64,000 bases of DNA from Mycobacterium pseudokansasii (GCF_900566075.1 NZ_UPHU01000001.1:3658325-3722324), one strand, 5' to 3'; shown: positions 51,310-60,895, counted from the first letter of the stretch. Numbers and translations: made by a program. Notes: generated by a model from the letters alone, not told the origin.

Positions 51310-51951
51310 TTATCGCTCGGCGACTGCGCGGCGCAGCTGCCGAACGTGGTACCACTCGATCGCCGGCATTCCTGCGGTGATAACCGCCGCCGCCCCGTAG
51401 CTGACCCATGATGCGCCGTCGTGACCGACGGCCATCAGATACGTTGCCAATGCCACACCGATCAAGGCGGTGCCGATGGCACCAGTCAGCGAGACGGTTC
51501 CGCGCAACCAGATCCGATCCACTGCTTCCCCGGATCGCTCGGCGGCCGCCTCGAATGCCCGGACTTGATCTCGGCGGGTCGAGCCGCCGACCGTACGCAC
51601 CGCGGGTTTCCCCGGCCCGGCCGGCGGTCTGCCAAGCGCACGTGGCGGCACCGGCCTCGCCACCGACTCGGCCCCCGACATGCGGCGAGCCCGCAACAGC
51701 ACCGGAATCGCCCCCGCAATGATCAACGCGGAGATGATGATGACGGCGTACAACACCCAGGTGGTGTCCGAGTCCCTCGCCACCTTGTGAAAGCCCCGTC
51801 CGAGGTCGGCCAGCGCGACCGCTGCGGCGACGCTGATGCCGACAAGCACCAGCCAGACCGCCGCACACGCGCCGATCAGGATGCGGTCAACGACCGCTGG
51901 AGCCACGATGCCGTCCGGCCCGCGCCGGTATGCGGAGTATCTCCCGAGCAT
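51310..51951 (-). CDS. Membrane protein (Rv2197c-like)
   Basis: Conserved mycobacterial integral membrane protein of unknown function, 213 residues. It has two helices at about 20-45 and 65-86, a central hydrophilic region rich in R, P and A with a short charged helix (RRDQVRAFEAAAERSGEAVDR), and two more hydrophobic segments (about 149-170 and 177-196). It follows mmpS3 with a one-base stop-start overlap (TGATG), suggesting coupling and possibly a joint function. It lies between the bcc genes and the oxidase genes but has no known respiratory role. Confidence 0.85.
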   Translation of the reverse strand: MLGRYSAYRRGPDGIVAPAVVDRILIGACAAVWLVLVGISVAAAVALADLGRGFHKVARDSDTTWVLYAVIIISALIIAGAIPVLLRARRMSGAESVARPVPPRALGRPPAGPGKPAVRTVGGSTRRDQVRAFEAAAERSGEAVDRIWLRGTVSLTGAIGTALIGVALATYLMAVGHDGASWVSYGAAAVITAGMPAIEWYHVRQLRRAVAER

Positions 51952-52883
51952 CAGCAGCTCGTTTGCGGTGCGTCGTTGTTGTTCGATGACAGCACCGTCC
52001 CGTCGCTCGTGGTGATAGAGCAGTTGAGTTTGCTGACCCGGAAAAGGCTGGACGCCTCCACCGAGCCCACATCAGATTGTGAGATCGGTGTGACGGTCAT
52101 CGACCATGGAATGTACACGTTGTGCTGCGTCCGCCGGCGCCCTGAAGCGTCGACATAGGTGACCGAGATGATGTCACCCGGTGCCTTGGTGCCGGTAACC
52201 GAATAAGTGACTTGTCGGGGACCAGCCGGCGTGGTGGTGGTCGTGGGCGGAGGCGCCGCCGCCGTCGTCGTCGCCGGAGGCGGGGCCGTCGCCGGTGGTG
52301 GCGGGGGCGGAGGCGTCACGGTCACGGTCTGCGTCTCCGTCGCTGTCGGGATCTCGGTGGTGGGCGGTGGTGGTGGCGGCGGTGGCGGTGGTGGCGGCGG
52401 CGTGGTTGTCGTTATCTCGTCCTGTACCGGGGGCGCCGACGAGGACGTCGTGGCCGGGTTGGCCAGTCTTTGGGATCCGGCGCGGGTGACGAGCAGCGAT
52501 ACCGAAACCACCAGGGCGATGGCGGCCAGTATGGCCGCCACGCCGACCACCCATGGCCAGCGCGGAGCGCCATGTTCGTCGTCGGCATCCGATGCGTCGT
52601 CGTAATTGTCGTAGTCGTAAAGACTGAGATCGGCCGGCAGATACGGCCCGCTGATGAATTGCTCGGACTCTGGCGCCGAGTACGCACGCGAGTAGGCTTC
52701 GGTCTCCCCCGTGGGATATGCCGCGTCGAAGTGGCCACTATCGTCAAGCGGTTTCAGTGCTCCGCCCTCGGCACCAGCTGTCAGCTCATCACCGGTGTCG
52801 CTCAAGGCTTCCAGTTCGGCGCTGGAATCGCCGGCGGAATCGGGTTCCTCAGGTTCCCGTCCCGGCGGATTCGGCCCGCTCAT
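51951..52883 (-). CDS. mmpS3: MmpS3, MmpS-family membrane protein
   Basis: MmpS-family protein; other members assist MmpL lipid exporters, but no mmpL gene is adjacent. The 310-residue product has an acidic cytoplasmic region (1-108), a membrane helix (about 110-133), a long proline/threonine-rich spacer including a run of 13 prolines (162-174), and the C-terminal MmpS beta domain (about 225-310) with [19 protein letters not shown] and a cysteine pair near the end. The ATG at 52883 opens the frame. M. tuberculosis MmpS3 is considered important for growth and division; that link is established knowledge, not visible here. Confidence 0.9.
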   Translation of the reverse strand: MSGPNPPGREPEEPDSAGDSSAELEALSDTGDELTAGAEGGALKPLDDSGHFDAAYPTGETEAYSRAYSAPESEQFISGPYLPADLSLYDYDNYDDASDADDEHGAPRWPWVVGVAAILAAIALVVSVSLLVTRAGSQRLANPATTSSSAPPVQDEITTTTPPPPPPPPPPPPPTTEIPTATETQTVTVTPPPPPPPATAPPPATTTAAAPPPTTTTTPAGPRQVTYSVTGTKAPGDIISVTYVDASGRRRTQHNVYIPWSMTVTPISQSDVGSVEASSLFRVSKLNCSITTSDGTVLSSNNNDAPQTSC

Positions 52884-53066
52884 GTTTGCCTACCCTGTCC
52901 AAACTGCCTCACCAGAGCGCTGGGCTCCGCGGCTGCATGTGTGCGCGTGCGCTCGGTGGAATTTCACTGTGTATCGCAAACCCTACCCAACCGGGCAGGG
53001 CACAGAAGTCGCGGCTAACTGGCCGCCGATCAACTGATGCCCTGATTGTGACCTTTCCGGCTTTGA

Positions 53067-53486
53067 TCAGTGCTTCTCGGGTCCGACGTAGTACTCGAAG
53101 ACCAGTCCGGCCGCCGAGGCCAGGACGAATACCACGCCGGCAACGATGAGCCAGGGCAGCCATAGCGCTACGCCCGTCGCCGCCACCGAACCGGACAACG
53201 CAACCAGGATCGGCCACCAGCTGTGCGGGCTGAAGAACCCCAATTCTCCTGCGCCATCGCTAATTTCGGCACCCTCGTAGTCCTCGGGCCGGGTGTCCAG
53301 CCGGCGGGCCACAAATCGGAAGAACGTGGCCACGATCAACGCCATACCGCCTGTCAGCGCCAGCGCAGTTGTGCCGGCCCACTCGACCCCACCGGTGGCG
53401 AACATCGAAGTCAGCACACCGTAGAGCACCGCACACAATACGAAGAACGCGGCGACGAACTCGAAAAGCCTGGCTTCGATATGCAT
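53067..53486 (-). CDS. ctaF: Cytochrome c oxidase subunit IV CtaF
   Basis: Small subunit of the aa3 oxidase in actinobacteria. The 139-residue product has four membrane helices, the N-terminus [17 protein letters not shown], the loop [15 protein letters not shown] and FSPHSWWP typical of the family. The start is ATG 53486, 11 bp after the ctaC stop; the open frame further upstream is in ctaC. It is co-transcribed with ctaC. Confidence 0.95.
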   Translation of the reverse strand: MHIEARLFEFVAAFFVLCAVLYGVLTSMFATGGVEWAGTTALALTGGMALIVATFFRFVARRLDTRPEDYEGAEISDGAGELGFFSPHSWWPILVALSGSVAATGVALWLPWLIVAGVVFVLASAAGLVFEYYVGPEKH

Positions 53487-53497
53487 TCTGCAGTGTC

Positions 53498-54607
53498 CTA
53501 ACCTTGGCTCGGGGCCAATTGACCGCGGCGGGCGTCGAACGGATGGGTGGTCACGGCGAGGGGCGGCTGGTTGATCGCCTGCAGGGCTTCGGCGTTGGTC
53601 TTGCCGTCGATACGTTGCTGTAAATAGGCCTTGAAGTCGTTGGGGGCCACCACGCGAACTTCGAAGTTCATCATGGCGTGGTAGGTGCCGCACATTTCGG
53701 CGCAGTGACCGACGAACGCTCCGGTCTTGGTGATCTGCTCGATCTGGAAAATGTTGACCGAATTATTCGCAGCCGGATTGGGCATCACGTCACGCTTGAA
53801 CAAGAACTCGGGCACCCAGAAGGAATGGACCACGTCGGCCGAGTTCAGCTGGAATTCGATGCGCTTGCCGGCCGGCAAGACCAGGACCGGAATTTCGTTC
53901 GTGGTGCCCAGCGTCTCGATCTTGTCGAAATTGAGATAGCTGCGGTCCTCGGTGTTACGGCCGGCAACCGGTCCGACGAGCTCTTCACCATGGGCGTCCT
54001 TGCCTTCCGGCTTGGATTCAACGGCGTGCTTGCGGGCCTCGTCGGCGCCATCGTAGGTCAAGGTGTGGTCGTGGAAGTCGACCCGCTGATAGCCGAACTT
54101 CCAGTTCCATTGAAAAGCCGTGACGTCGACCACGACTTCTGGGTCGTTGGTGGTGTGCAGCATCTTCTCCTGCACGACAACGGTGAAGTAGAACAGCACC
54201 GAAATGATGAGGAACGGCGTGACTGTCAGCACCAGCTCAAGGGGCATGTTGTAGCCGAACTGTCGAGGAAAGTCGGCGTCGCTTCGCTTCTTTCGGTGAA
54301 AGACTGCCGTCCAGAAGATCAGACCCCACACGATGACCCCGACCACCAGGGAGGCGATCACCGCACCGACCCACAACTCCCGGTTGACATGGGCTTCCGG
54401 GGTGACGCCCTCGGGCCAACCGAGGCCTAGCGCTTCCGACCAGCTGCAACCGCTCAGGGTGACAGCCAGCGCGCCGAGGGCCCCGGCCAGTGCCGCCAGC
54501 CGTCGGCGTGGGGTGACCCCGCGCGCTCCGCGCCGCCGACCGCCGGAACGGATCTCAGAATTGCCCTGCGACAAGCAATGCGAACGACCTGGCTCGCGAA
54601 GTGTCAC
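53498..54607 (-). CDS. ctaC: Cytochrome c oxidase subunit II CtaC
   Basis: CuA-bearing subunit II. The 369-residue product has a lipobox LSGC with Cys54, two membrane helices (about 80-102 and 126-150), and a cupredoxin domain with the CuA ligands in HSFWVPEF and [14 protein letters not shown]. The GTG at 54607 is chosen because GGAGG sits six bases upstream and it fits the family; an in-frame start at 54628 lies on the other side of that ribosome site. An insert of about 25 residues in the cupredoxin domain ([15 protein letters not shown]) is usual for actinobacteria. Confidence 0.95.
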   Translation of the reverse strand: MTLREPGRSHCLSQGNSEIRSGGRRRGARGVTPRRRLAALAGALGALAVTLSGCSWSEALGLGWPEGVTPEAHVNRELWVGAVIASLVVGVIVWGLIFWTAVFHRKKRSDADFPRQFGYNMPLELVLTVTPFLIISVLFYFTVVVQEKMLHTTNDPEVVVDVTAFQWNWKFGYQRVDFHDHTLTYDGADEARKHAVESKPEGKDAHGEELVGPVAGRNTEDRSYLNFDKIETLGTTNEIPVLVLPAGKRIEFQLNSADVVHSFWVPEFLFKRDVMPNPAANNSVNIFQIEQITKTGAFVGHCAEMCGTYHAMMNFEVRVVAPNDFKAYLQQRIDGKTNAEALQAINQPPLAVTTHPFDARRGQLAPSQG

Positions 54608-54692
54608 GTTGCGCCTCCTGTAGCACAAGCTGGGCCGACTCGGGTTAGGCGCCGCTTCCGGCGGGAATCGTCGGCTAACTCGGATTCGAATA

Positions 54693-54902
54693 CTACGCAG
54701 CGTAGACCACGCCGCCCGCGGTGGCGACGATGCGTGCCAAAACGACCGGCGGTGCCGCTACCCTGGCCCGCGGTGGCGGCACCGCCGGATCGAGTGAGAC
54801 GGTGCGTAGCCCGCCCGCGGTGGTGACCAGGAGCTCGATACAACCCCTTTCGGAACTCCACATCGTGAACCGACGAGCGCGAGATCCGGTCTCGATCACC
54901 AT
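54693..54902 (-). CDS. Possible small hypothetical protein between ctaC and asnB
   Basis: Open frame of 69 codons upstream of ctaC on the same strand, starting [20 protein letters not shown] and ending [11 protein letters not shown]. About three quarters of third positions are G or C and there are no rare-codon runs, consistent with coding, but I do not recognise a family. It fills most of the 348-bp ctaC-asnB divergent gap (54608-54955), which must also hold both promoters. It could be a leader region read as an ORF. The frame is open to 54944. Confidence 0.35.
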   Translation of the reverse strand: MVIETGSRARRFTMWSSERGCIELLVTTAGGLRTVSLDPAVPPPRARVAAPPVVLARIVATAGGVVYAA

Positions 54903-54955
54903 TACCCGCCGGCCGCGCCCGGGCAGCAGCGCCTCGTGCGGCATACTGGGGCGCC

Positions 54956-56932
54956 GTGTGCGGACTGCTGGCCTTCGTCGCGGCCCCGGCTGGCGCTGCC
55001 GAGACCCAGGGGTCCGACGCTGCTGCCCGTAGCGTCACGGAGGCCGACAGCGCGATCGCCCGCGCGTCGCACCTGATGCGCCACCGTGGCCCCGACGAGC
55101 CGGGCACCTGGGTCGACCCGGACGCCGACGGATCGGTGATCTTCGGGTTCAACCGGCTGTCCATTATCGACATCGCCCATTCCCATCAGCCGCTGCGGTG
55201 GGGGCCGCCGGAGGAGCCACAGCGCTACGTGCTGGTGTTCAACGGCGAGATCTACAACTACCTGGAGCTGCGCGACGAACTCCGCGCCCGGCACGGCGCC
55301 GTATTCGTGACCGACGGCGACGGCGAGACGATCGTCGCCGGCTACCACCACTGGGGCACCGGCGTGCTCAAGCGGCTGCGCGGCATGTTCGCCTTCGCGC
55401 TGTGGGACACCGTCACCCGCGAATTGTTCTGCGCCCGCGACCCGTTCGGCATCAAGCCGCTGTTCCTGGCGACCGGCGCCGGCGGCACCGCGGTGGCCAG
55501 CGAGAAGAAGTGCCTGCTGGACCTCGTCGACTTGCTCGAATTCGACACCGAAATCGACCGCCGGGCGCTGCAGCACTACGTCGTGCTGCAGTACGTGCCG
55601 GAGCCCGAGACGCTGCACCGCGGGGTGCGACGGCTCGAATCAGGGTGTTATGCCTGGATTCGGCCCGGGCGCGAGCCGGAGATCACCCGCTACTTCGTGC
55701 CGCGTTTCGCCGCCACCCCGATCACGCCCGACACCGAGCAGGCGCGCTACGACGAGATCACGGCGGTGCTGGAGGACTCGGTGGCCAAGCACATGCGCGC
55801 CGACGTCACCGTCGGCTCGTTTCTGTCCGGGGGTATCGACTCCACGGCCATCGCCGCCCTGGCCATCCGGCACAACCCGCGGCTGATCACCTTCACCACC
55901 GGTTTCGAGCGGGAGGGTTTTTCCGAGCTCGACGTGGCCGTGGCCTCCGCCGAGGCGATCGGCGCGCGCCACGTCGCCAAGGTGGTCAGCGCGGACGAGT
56001 TTGTGGCCGCCCTGCCCGAAATCGTCTGGTATCTCGACGAACCGGTGGCCGATCCGGCGCTGGTCCCGCTGTTCTTCGTCGCCCGGGAGGCCCGCAAGTA
56101 CGTCAAGGTGGTGCTGTCCGGGGAAGGCGCCGACGAACTGTTCGGCGGCTACACGATCTACCGCGAACCGCTGTCGCTGAAACCGTTCGACTACCTGCCG
56201 CGGCGGCTGCGGCGGTCGATGGGGAAAGCCTCCAAACCGCTGCCGGAGGGCATGCGCGGCAAGAGCCTGCTGCACCGCGGCTCGTTGACGCTCGAGGAGC
56301 GCTACTACGGCAATGCCCGCAGCTTTTCCGACGCACAGCTGTGCGACGTGTTGCCCGGCTTCCGCGAGAACTGGACCCATACCGACGTCACGGCGCCGGT
56401 GTACGCGCAGTCGGCCGGTTGGGATCCGGTGGCCCGCATGCAGCACATCGACCTGTTCACCTGGCTGCGCGGCGACATCCTGGTCAAGGCCGACAAGATG
56501 ACGATGGCCAATTCGCTCGAGCTGCGGGTGCCGTTCCTGGACCCCGAGGTGTTCGCGGTGGCCTCCCGGGTACCGCTGCAGGCCAAGATCACCCGCACCA
56601 CCACCAAATATGCGCTGCGCCGCGCGCTTGAGCCCATCGTTCCGGCACACGTGCTGCACCGGCCCAAGCTGGGGTTTCCGGTGCCGATCCGGCACTGGTT
56701 ACGCGCCGGCGAGCTACTGGAGTGGGCCTACCAGACGGTGGCCTCGTCGGACGCCGGGGATCTCATCGACCTGGGCGCCGTCCGCCGGATGCTCGATGAG
56801 CACCGGACCGGCGCCAGCGATCACAGCCGCCGGCTGTGGACCGTGCTGATCTTCATGCTGTGGCACGCGATCTTTGTCGAGCGCAGCGTGGTGCCGCAGA
56901 TCGGAGAGCCGCAGTATCCGGTCCAGTTATGA
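54956..56932 (+). CDS. asnB: AsnB, glutamine-dependent amidotransferase amidating mDAP
   Basis: Asparagine-synthetase-like amidotransferase. In mycobacteria and corynebacteria (LtsA) this protein amidates the meso-diaminopimelate of peptidoglycan precursors, with effects on lysozyme and beta-lactam resistance. The 658-residue product has the Ntn glutaminase domain with Cys2 (MCGLLAF), RHRGPDEPG, NGEIYNY and DGDGETI, and the synthetase P-loop SFLSGGIDSTAI (about 287-298). The GTG at 54956 is required to place Cys2 at the N-terminus. CATACT eight bases before the GTG may be a minus-10 of a leaderless message. It links functionally to the mur cluster earlier in the window. Confidence 0.93.
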   Translation: MCGLLAFVAAPAGAAETQGSDAAARSVTEADSAIARASHLMRHRGPDEPGTWVDPDADGSVIFGFNRLSIIDIAHSHQPLRWGPPEEPQRYVLVFNGEIYNYLELRDELRARHGAVFVTDGDGETIVAGYHHWGTGVLKRLRGMFAFALWDTVTRELFCARDPFGIKPLFLATGAGGTAVASEKKCLLDLVDLLEFDTEIDRRALQHYVVLQYVPEPETLHRGVRRLESGCYAWIRPGREPEITRYFVPRFAATPITPDTEQARYDEITAVLEDSVAKHMRADVTVGSFLSGGIDSTAIAALAIRHNPRLITFTTGFEREGFSELDVAVASAEAIGARHVAKVVSADEFVAALPEIVWYLDEPVADPALVPLFFVAREARKYVKVVLSGEGADELFGGYTIYREPLSLKPFDYLPRRLRRSMGKASKPLPEGMRGKSLLHRGSLTLEERYYGNARSFSDAQLCDVLPGFRENWTHTDVTAPVYAQSAGWDPVARMQHIDLFTWLRGDILVKADKMTMANSLELRVPFLDPEVFAVASRVPLQAKITRTTTKYALRRALEPIVPAHVLHRPKLGFPVPIRHWLRAGELLEWAYQTVASSDAGDLIDLGAVRRMLDEHRTGASDHSRRLWTVLIFMLWHAIFVERSVVPQIGEPQYPVQL

Positions 56933-56945
56933 CGGCCAGCAGACC

Positions 56946-56983
56946 CAATAGCCCCCGAAAACCGTGGTTTTCGGGGGCTATTG
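56946..56983. terminator. asnB terminator
   Basis: Perfect 18-bp stem (56946-56963 with 56966-56983), centre ATAGCCCCCGAAAACC, with a two-base loop. It is the same class as the terminators after pknL and fadD15, but the downstream flank reads TCTTACTCG where those have TCTGCTCG. The transposase stop codon (56978-56980) lies in its 3' arm. Confidence 0.85.
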
Positions 56984-57973
56984 TGTCTTACTCGAAAATG
57001 CGGTGACCCGAAGCGGGTGAGTGGCGGGCCCCCGGTGTTGGGCGGCGTGGGTGAGGGGTTCGAGAGTGACTGTGTAGCCAAGGGCCTGCAGTTGTTTGAT
57101 GGCTTTTGCTTTGGTTTGCCCAGGGTGGTGTCGGGTGGAGTAGTCGGCGCCGGGGTCGTGGTAGAAGGCGCCGTTGACCACCATGTTCCAGGCGTCAATG
57201 AGCATGCTGTGTTCGACAGCGACCACGGCGATCAGGGCGGGCACCGACGGGCTGCGAGCTTTGCGGCGGTGGGATGTGGCGGGCCGGTGGGTGCCGGCGA
57301 TGCGGCGGTAGCGGGCGTTGTAGTAGGTGTCTTTGGAACGCGCTGCCGACAGCGCGGCCACCCCGAGAGCGGCTTTGAGGTGGCGGTTGCCGGGGCGGGT
57401 GGTGGCCGATTTGAGCCGGCCCGCCGATTCGTTGCAGCCGGGCACCACCGCGGCCCACGACGCCAAATGGGCAGCGGTGGGAAACACGCTCATGTCCGCG
57501 CCGGTCTCGGCGATAAACACATCGGCGACGATGTGGGAAAAGCCTGGGATACTCATCAGCAATTCCCGGGCGGGTTGAAAGGGTTTGATCGCCTCCTCGA
57601 TGCGCTCCTCAAGGCGGGCGATGTCGGCGCCGTGGGCGTCGATGCGATCCAAATACAGCCGAGCCATAAACGCGTGATGGTCGCTAAACGGCCCGCGCAA
57701 CGCCTCGGTCGATGCGGGGATCTTCTCACTCGAAAATGCGAGCCGCTGTTTGGCCAGATCGGCGAGCACCACCGGATCACGCTGCCCGCCGATCAACGCC
57801 TCCAGCATCGCCCGCCCCGAGACCCCGACGATGTTGGAGGCCACCGCCGACAGTTTGATCCCGGCATCTTCGAGCGGCTTTTCCAGCCGCTGGATTTCTT
57901 TGGTGCGCGCTCGGGTGATGGTGGTGCGCGCCCGGGTCAGATCACGCAACACCCGAATCGGCTCCGGCGGCAC
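56978..57973 (-). pseudogene. IS110-family transposase, C-terminal part
   Basis: Distal 331 codons of an IS110-type transposase (DEDD recombinase plus Transposase_20 domain). It starts in the middle of the protein at VPPEPIRVLRDLTRARTTITRARTKEIQRLE. It then shows AVASNIVGVSGRAMLEAL, the LMSIPGFSHIVADVFIAETGADMSVFPTAAHLASWAAVVPG block and SARSKDTYYNARYRRIAGT with the serine/tyrosine-type region of the C-terminal domain. The N-terminal domain lies 2.4 kb away at 60415-60621, beyond a group II intron. About 45 residues between the two parts, normally containing NARQVKN and KTDVSDA, are missing, so the enzyme cannot be rebuilt by splicing. The last codons and stop fall in the asnB terminator. Confidence 0.85.
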
Positions 57974-59700
57974 GGTACACGCCGATGCGGTCTGGGTGAC
58001 GGCCTCGGCAGTGTGTGTGAATGAGACGGAACGCGGTATAACCCAATGACTCTGGCCCCGAATCGACGATGATCGCCTGGTGGCGGATCGCCTTGGCGGT
58101 GGCAGTGATCCACTGCTCCCACTCGTCGGGGTGTTGCGGCTCGACCTCAGCGTGCAGCAGTAGCTGGCCGCAAAGCGGGCAGCGTCCGCGCTGCATGCGG
58201 ATCAGTCTCGACCGGGCCCGGCCCAGCGGGGGTCTCCCGCGGCGGCGCCGGGTCGCCCAGTAGTCGGTCAAGGCAGGGTCGTCCGGGGACGCCCAGCCCT
58301 TGACCAGGGTGTGCCGGGTGATCGCCGTCCAGGCGAACTTGACCAGGTAGGCGCCGTGTCGCGGTCACCGAATACCCAGCGGTCGCGCCGGGACGGGTGG
58401 AACGCGCCGAAGTAACGGGACACGATCCAGCGCCGTCCCTTGTGCGGATGGGTGAATCTGGCCCACTTGTCGGTGAGCTTCCACACGTGATTGTCCAGCG
58501 CATTGAACACCCGGGCCGACACGCAGTGCCGGTAGTAGGCCGACCACCCCCGAATGATCGGGTTGAGCCGGATGAGCACCATCTGGGCGTTGTGGCCCCG
58601 CAGTGCTCGCATCTCGGTGGTCAGCCGTGCCCGGATCCGTTTCACGGCCGCCTTGCTGGGTTTGATCAGCAGCCTGTTGCGGTAGCGGCGGATGTTGAAC
58701 CCCAGAAAATCCACCCCGTCCTCGAGGTGCACGATACGGGTCTTGTCCTCGTTGAAGACCAGACCCCGAGGTCGCAGCCACTCCGTGAGCCGCGCCTTGA
58801 CCTGTTGGGCGTGTTCCCGCGAGTGGCACAGGGCCAGCAGATCATCGGCGTATCTGATCAAAACTGGGGAGCCCGGCCGCGCCGTTTCGGCGTTGGTGCC
58901 GGTGCGGATATAGCGGACTCCGGCGGCCTGTTCCATTCCGTGCAGGGCAACGATCAGCAACGGGCTGATCACCCCGCCTTGTGGGCTGCCGTCCTCGGTC
59001 GGTGCGAACCGACCTTGATCGATCACCCCCGCGCGTAGCCAGGCCGCGATCATTCCCGCGCGGGGAACGAGCCGAGCTGTGCGAGAAGATGGGCATGATC
59101 GATGCGGTCGAACGCGGCGGCCAAATCGGCGTCTAGCGCCCACACGCGTTTGCAGGTCGCACCGCGAGCGGTCACGAAGATCGCCTGCATTGCGTCCTGA
59201 CAGCTACGGCCTGGCCGAAACCCATACGATCGGGACTCGAACCGGGCCTCCCACTCGGGTTCTAGCGCGTTGACCGTGAGCGCTTGCAGCGCCCGATCGG
59301 CGATCACGGGAATCCCGAGGCCGCGCCGTTTTCCGTTGCTCTTCGGAATGAACACCCGCTTGACCGGTCGAGGTCTCCACGCGTTGGTGTCGCGCTGCAG
59401 CCAGGTGGCCATCTCGGCCTTTTCCCATCCCGCGAGCACGACCCTGCCGTCGACCCCGGCCGTCTTGCGGCCAGCGTTGAGCTCGGTGACCCGCCGCACA
59501 CTCAGCAGAGCGTTTGCGTGGGAACCCAGCATCAGCTTCTGCAGATTACGGACCCGCTTGAGGTCCCCCGCCTGCATCGCCGTGAAGATTCGTCGCCGCA
59601 GCCTCCGTACGTCGTCTTCGACTTGGCGCCAATCCACGGCGTCCCAGTCGATGATCTCGTCCTCAGGTCCGTTCACCGTCACGGTGTCCAACTTGCCCAT
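57942..59700 (-). pseudogene. Group II intron reverse transcriptase/maturase, two frameshifts, 3' end lost
   Basis: Intron-encoded protein in three pieces. Frame 1 (59700-59050) starts MGKLDTVTVNGPEDEIIDWD and covers RT motifs 0-3 with VFIPKSNGKRRGLGIPVIADRALQ and SYGFRPGRSCQDAM, breaking at about 59054 after SFPAR. Frame 2 continues GMIAAWLRAGVIDQG with SPQGGVISPLL, the catalytic RYADDLLALC and LGFNIRRYRNRLL, then the maturase domain X, breaking at about 58353. Frame 3 carries the HNH-like endonuclease part with CPLCGQLLLHAEVEPQHPDEWEQW. Both breaks are one-base losses in G-runs and may be mutation or sequencing error. The normal C-terminus and intron domains V-VI are absent. Confidence 0.85.
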
Positions 59701-60414
59701 CGGTTCTGGAGTCTCCGATCATCTGGTCTTCACAGGCTCACCCGACCCACGTCAGCTCCCTTTCGGGCCGGGCAGCACGCCCGTATCCGACCGGTTATGC
59801 GGCTACCATCTGGCGGAGGAGCCAAATCGTGCGGTTGCCGGTTTCCCGTTGCCTTTCGGTGTGTCGGCATCGGCTTCTTGGGTCATCCAGCGCCTGCCGG
59901 GGAGTTGCACCTTCCCCACGGTCGGCCTACCGGCAGAATTCACCGGACCCCAACAGGGTTGTCATGTTGCGCATGAACAAGATTCGACCGGGCAGGGTGC
60001 CCCCTTTACCCCGGGGACGGTGATGCGCTCCCGACCAGCGACTATCCTCTGGCCGACACCCGCCGCTTCCAGCGGGTCCCTACGGCCCCGCTGACACATC
60101 CCATCGGCGGGGGTCACCTTCACAAGGCGTCATCAGGGGTTCACTCGCGTTCACCCATCACCGCACGACGACTGGATGCCGCCCCGCAGCCGGGAAGCGC
60201 GTTCGCTTCCCGCCGGTCTTCTCCTCGCCCACGGTCCACGGATGGAACGCGAACCGCTTCGGCTTCTACCCCGGGCTTCGCACCCCGCAGTCACCCGCAG
60301 AGCACGCCGAGGCGAAGACAGGCCCTCACGCACTGGCCCGAGTACTACACCTACGGCATCAGCCGAACCTCCAAACGGTGCCTCCTGCTTCACTCATGCA
60401 CCCTCATGTCGCAC
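57974..60414 (-). mobile_element. Group II intron remnant inside an IS110 transposase
   Basis: The 5' splice site is visible: transposase codon 69 (TAT) ends at 60415 and is followed by GTGCGAC (60414-60408), matching the GUGYG intron consensus. About 710 bases of ribozyme domains I-IV (59701-60414) precede the reverse transcriptase gene. At the 3' side the RT frame runs straight into transposase sequence near 57973, with no domain V hairpin and no AY terminus, so the intron lost its 3' end and cannot splice. Confidence 0.8.
59701..60414 (-). ncRNA. Group II intron ribozyme 5' region (domains I to IV)
   Basis: A 714-bp non-coding stretch between the intron 5' end and the reverse transcriptase ATG. 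Length and position fit domains I-III plus the start of IV of a bacterial group II intron. Plus-strand open frames here have no protein features. Individual helices were not folded. Confidence 0.6.
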
Positions 60415-60621
60415 ATACTCCGAGGTGGATTCGATCACCACGCAGCTGACCTGCTCGGCGATCCGATGCTCGACCACCGCCAAGATCTCGGCGGTGGTCG
60501 AGCCCCACGTGCTCACCGTCGTCGACGTGGCACGCCGACCCTGCCCCTGAACCCGGATACACGCCGTGGCGTCCTTCGTCGAGACATCGATACCCACACA
60601 CCGCGGACGTATCACCTCCAT
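60415..60621 (-). pseudogene. IS110-family transposase, N-terminal 69 codons
   Basis: Begins with ATG 60621 behind GAAGGAG and encodes MEVIRPRCVGIDVSTKDATACIRVQG, with the first catalytic Asp of the DEDD domain in GIDVSTKD. It continues TSTTVSTWGSTTAEILAVVEHRIAEQVSCVVIESTSEY, where the second acidic residue (the Glu in IEST) is present. Coding then stops at the intron boundary. It is the missing front end of the transposase fragment at 56978-57973. Confidence 0.85.
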
Positions 60622-60895
60622 AGTGGCACTCCTTCACCCAGAGTTATTGTCGTGGAGCGCGTTTCGGAGAGAGTCAAACAAACAGGAGTCTCACTCACGT
60701 GCGCACAGGCAACAATCCACCGCCCCCGCACAACCACCGGGGCACTCTCCGCTCCCAAGCTGCTCGCCGTGCTCACCGGCACCACAGACGCAACGGGGTC
60801 CACCGAAACACCCCCACGCCTCGACCCCACCAGCCCGCCAAACAACCACTTACCCAGCCGAACGGCCGGCACCAATTTTCATCCCCCACCGCGGG
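60622..60895 (-). other. IS110 left-end non-coding region, possible bridge-RNA locus
   Basis: About 274 bp between the transposase ATG and the adoK terminator, with no credible gene. In IS110-group elements the non-coding left end encodes a structured bridge RNA that pairs with target and donor DNA; size and position agree. The exact IS boundary is not visible. Confidence 0.4.

Noticed and set aside
59270..60094. A 274-codon plus-strand frame in the intron region
   Set aside because: It is antisense to the reverse transcriptase start and the ribozyme domains and has no recognisable features.
60340..60345. GUACUC on the intron RNA as the exon-binding site EBS1 for GAGTAT
   Set aside because: It can pair with the 5' exon end, but it lies only about 70 bases from the intron 5' end, earlier than expected, and six bases match easily by chance.
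57978..60414. Programmed frameshifting in the reverse transcriptase
   Set aside because: Two separate breaks without slippery heptamers, together with loss of the intron 3' end, fit decay or sequencing error better.
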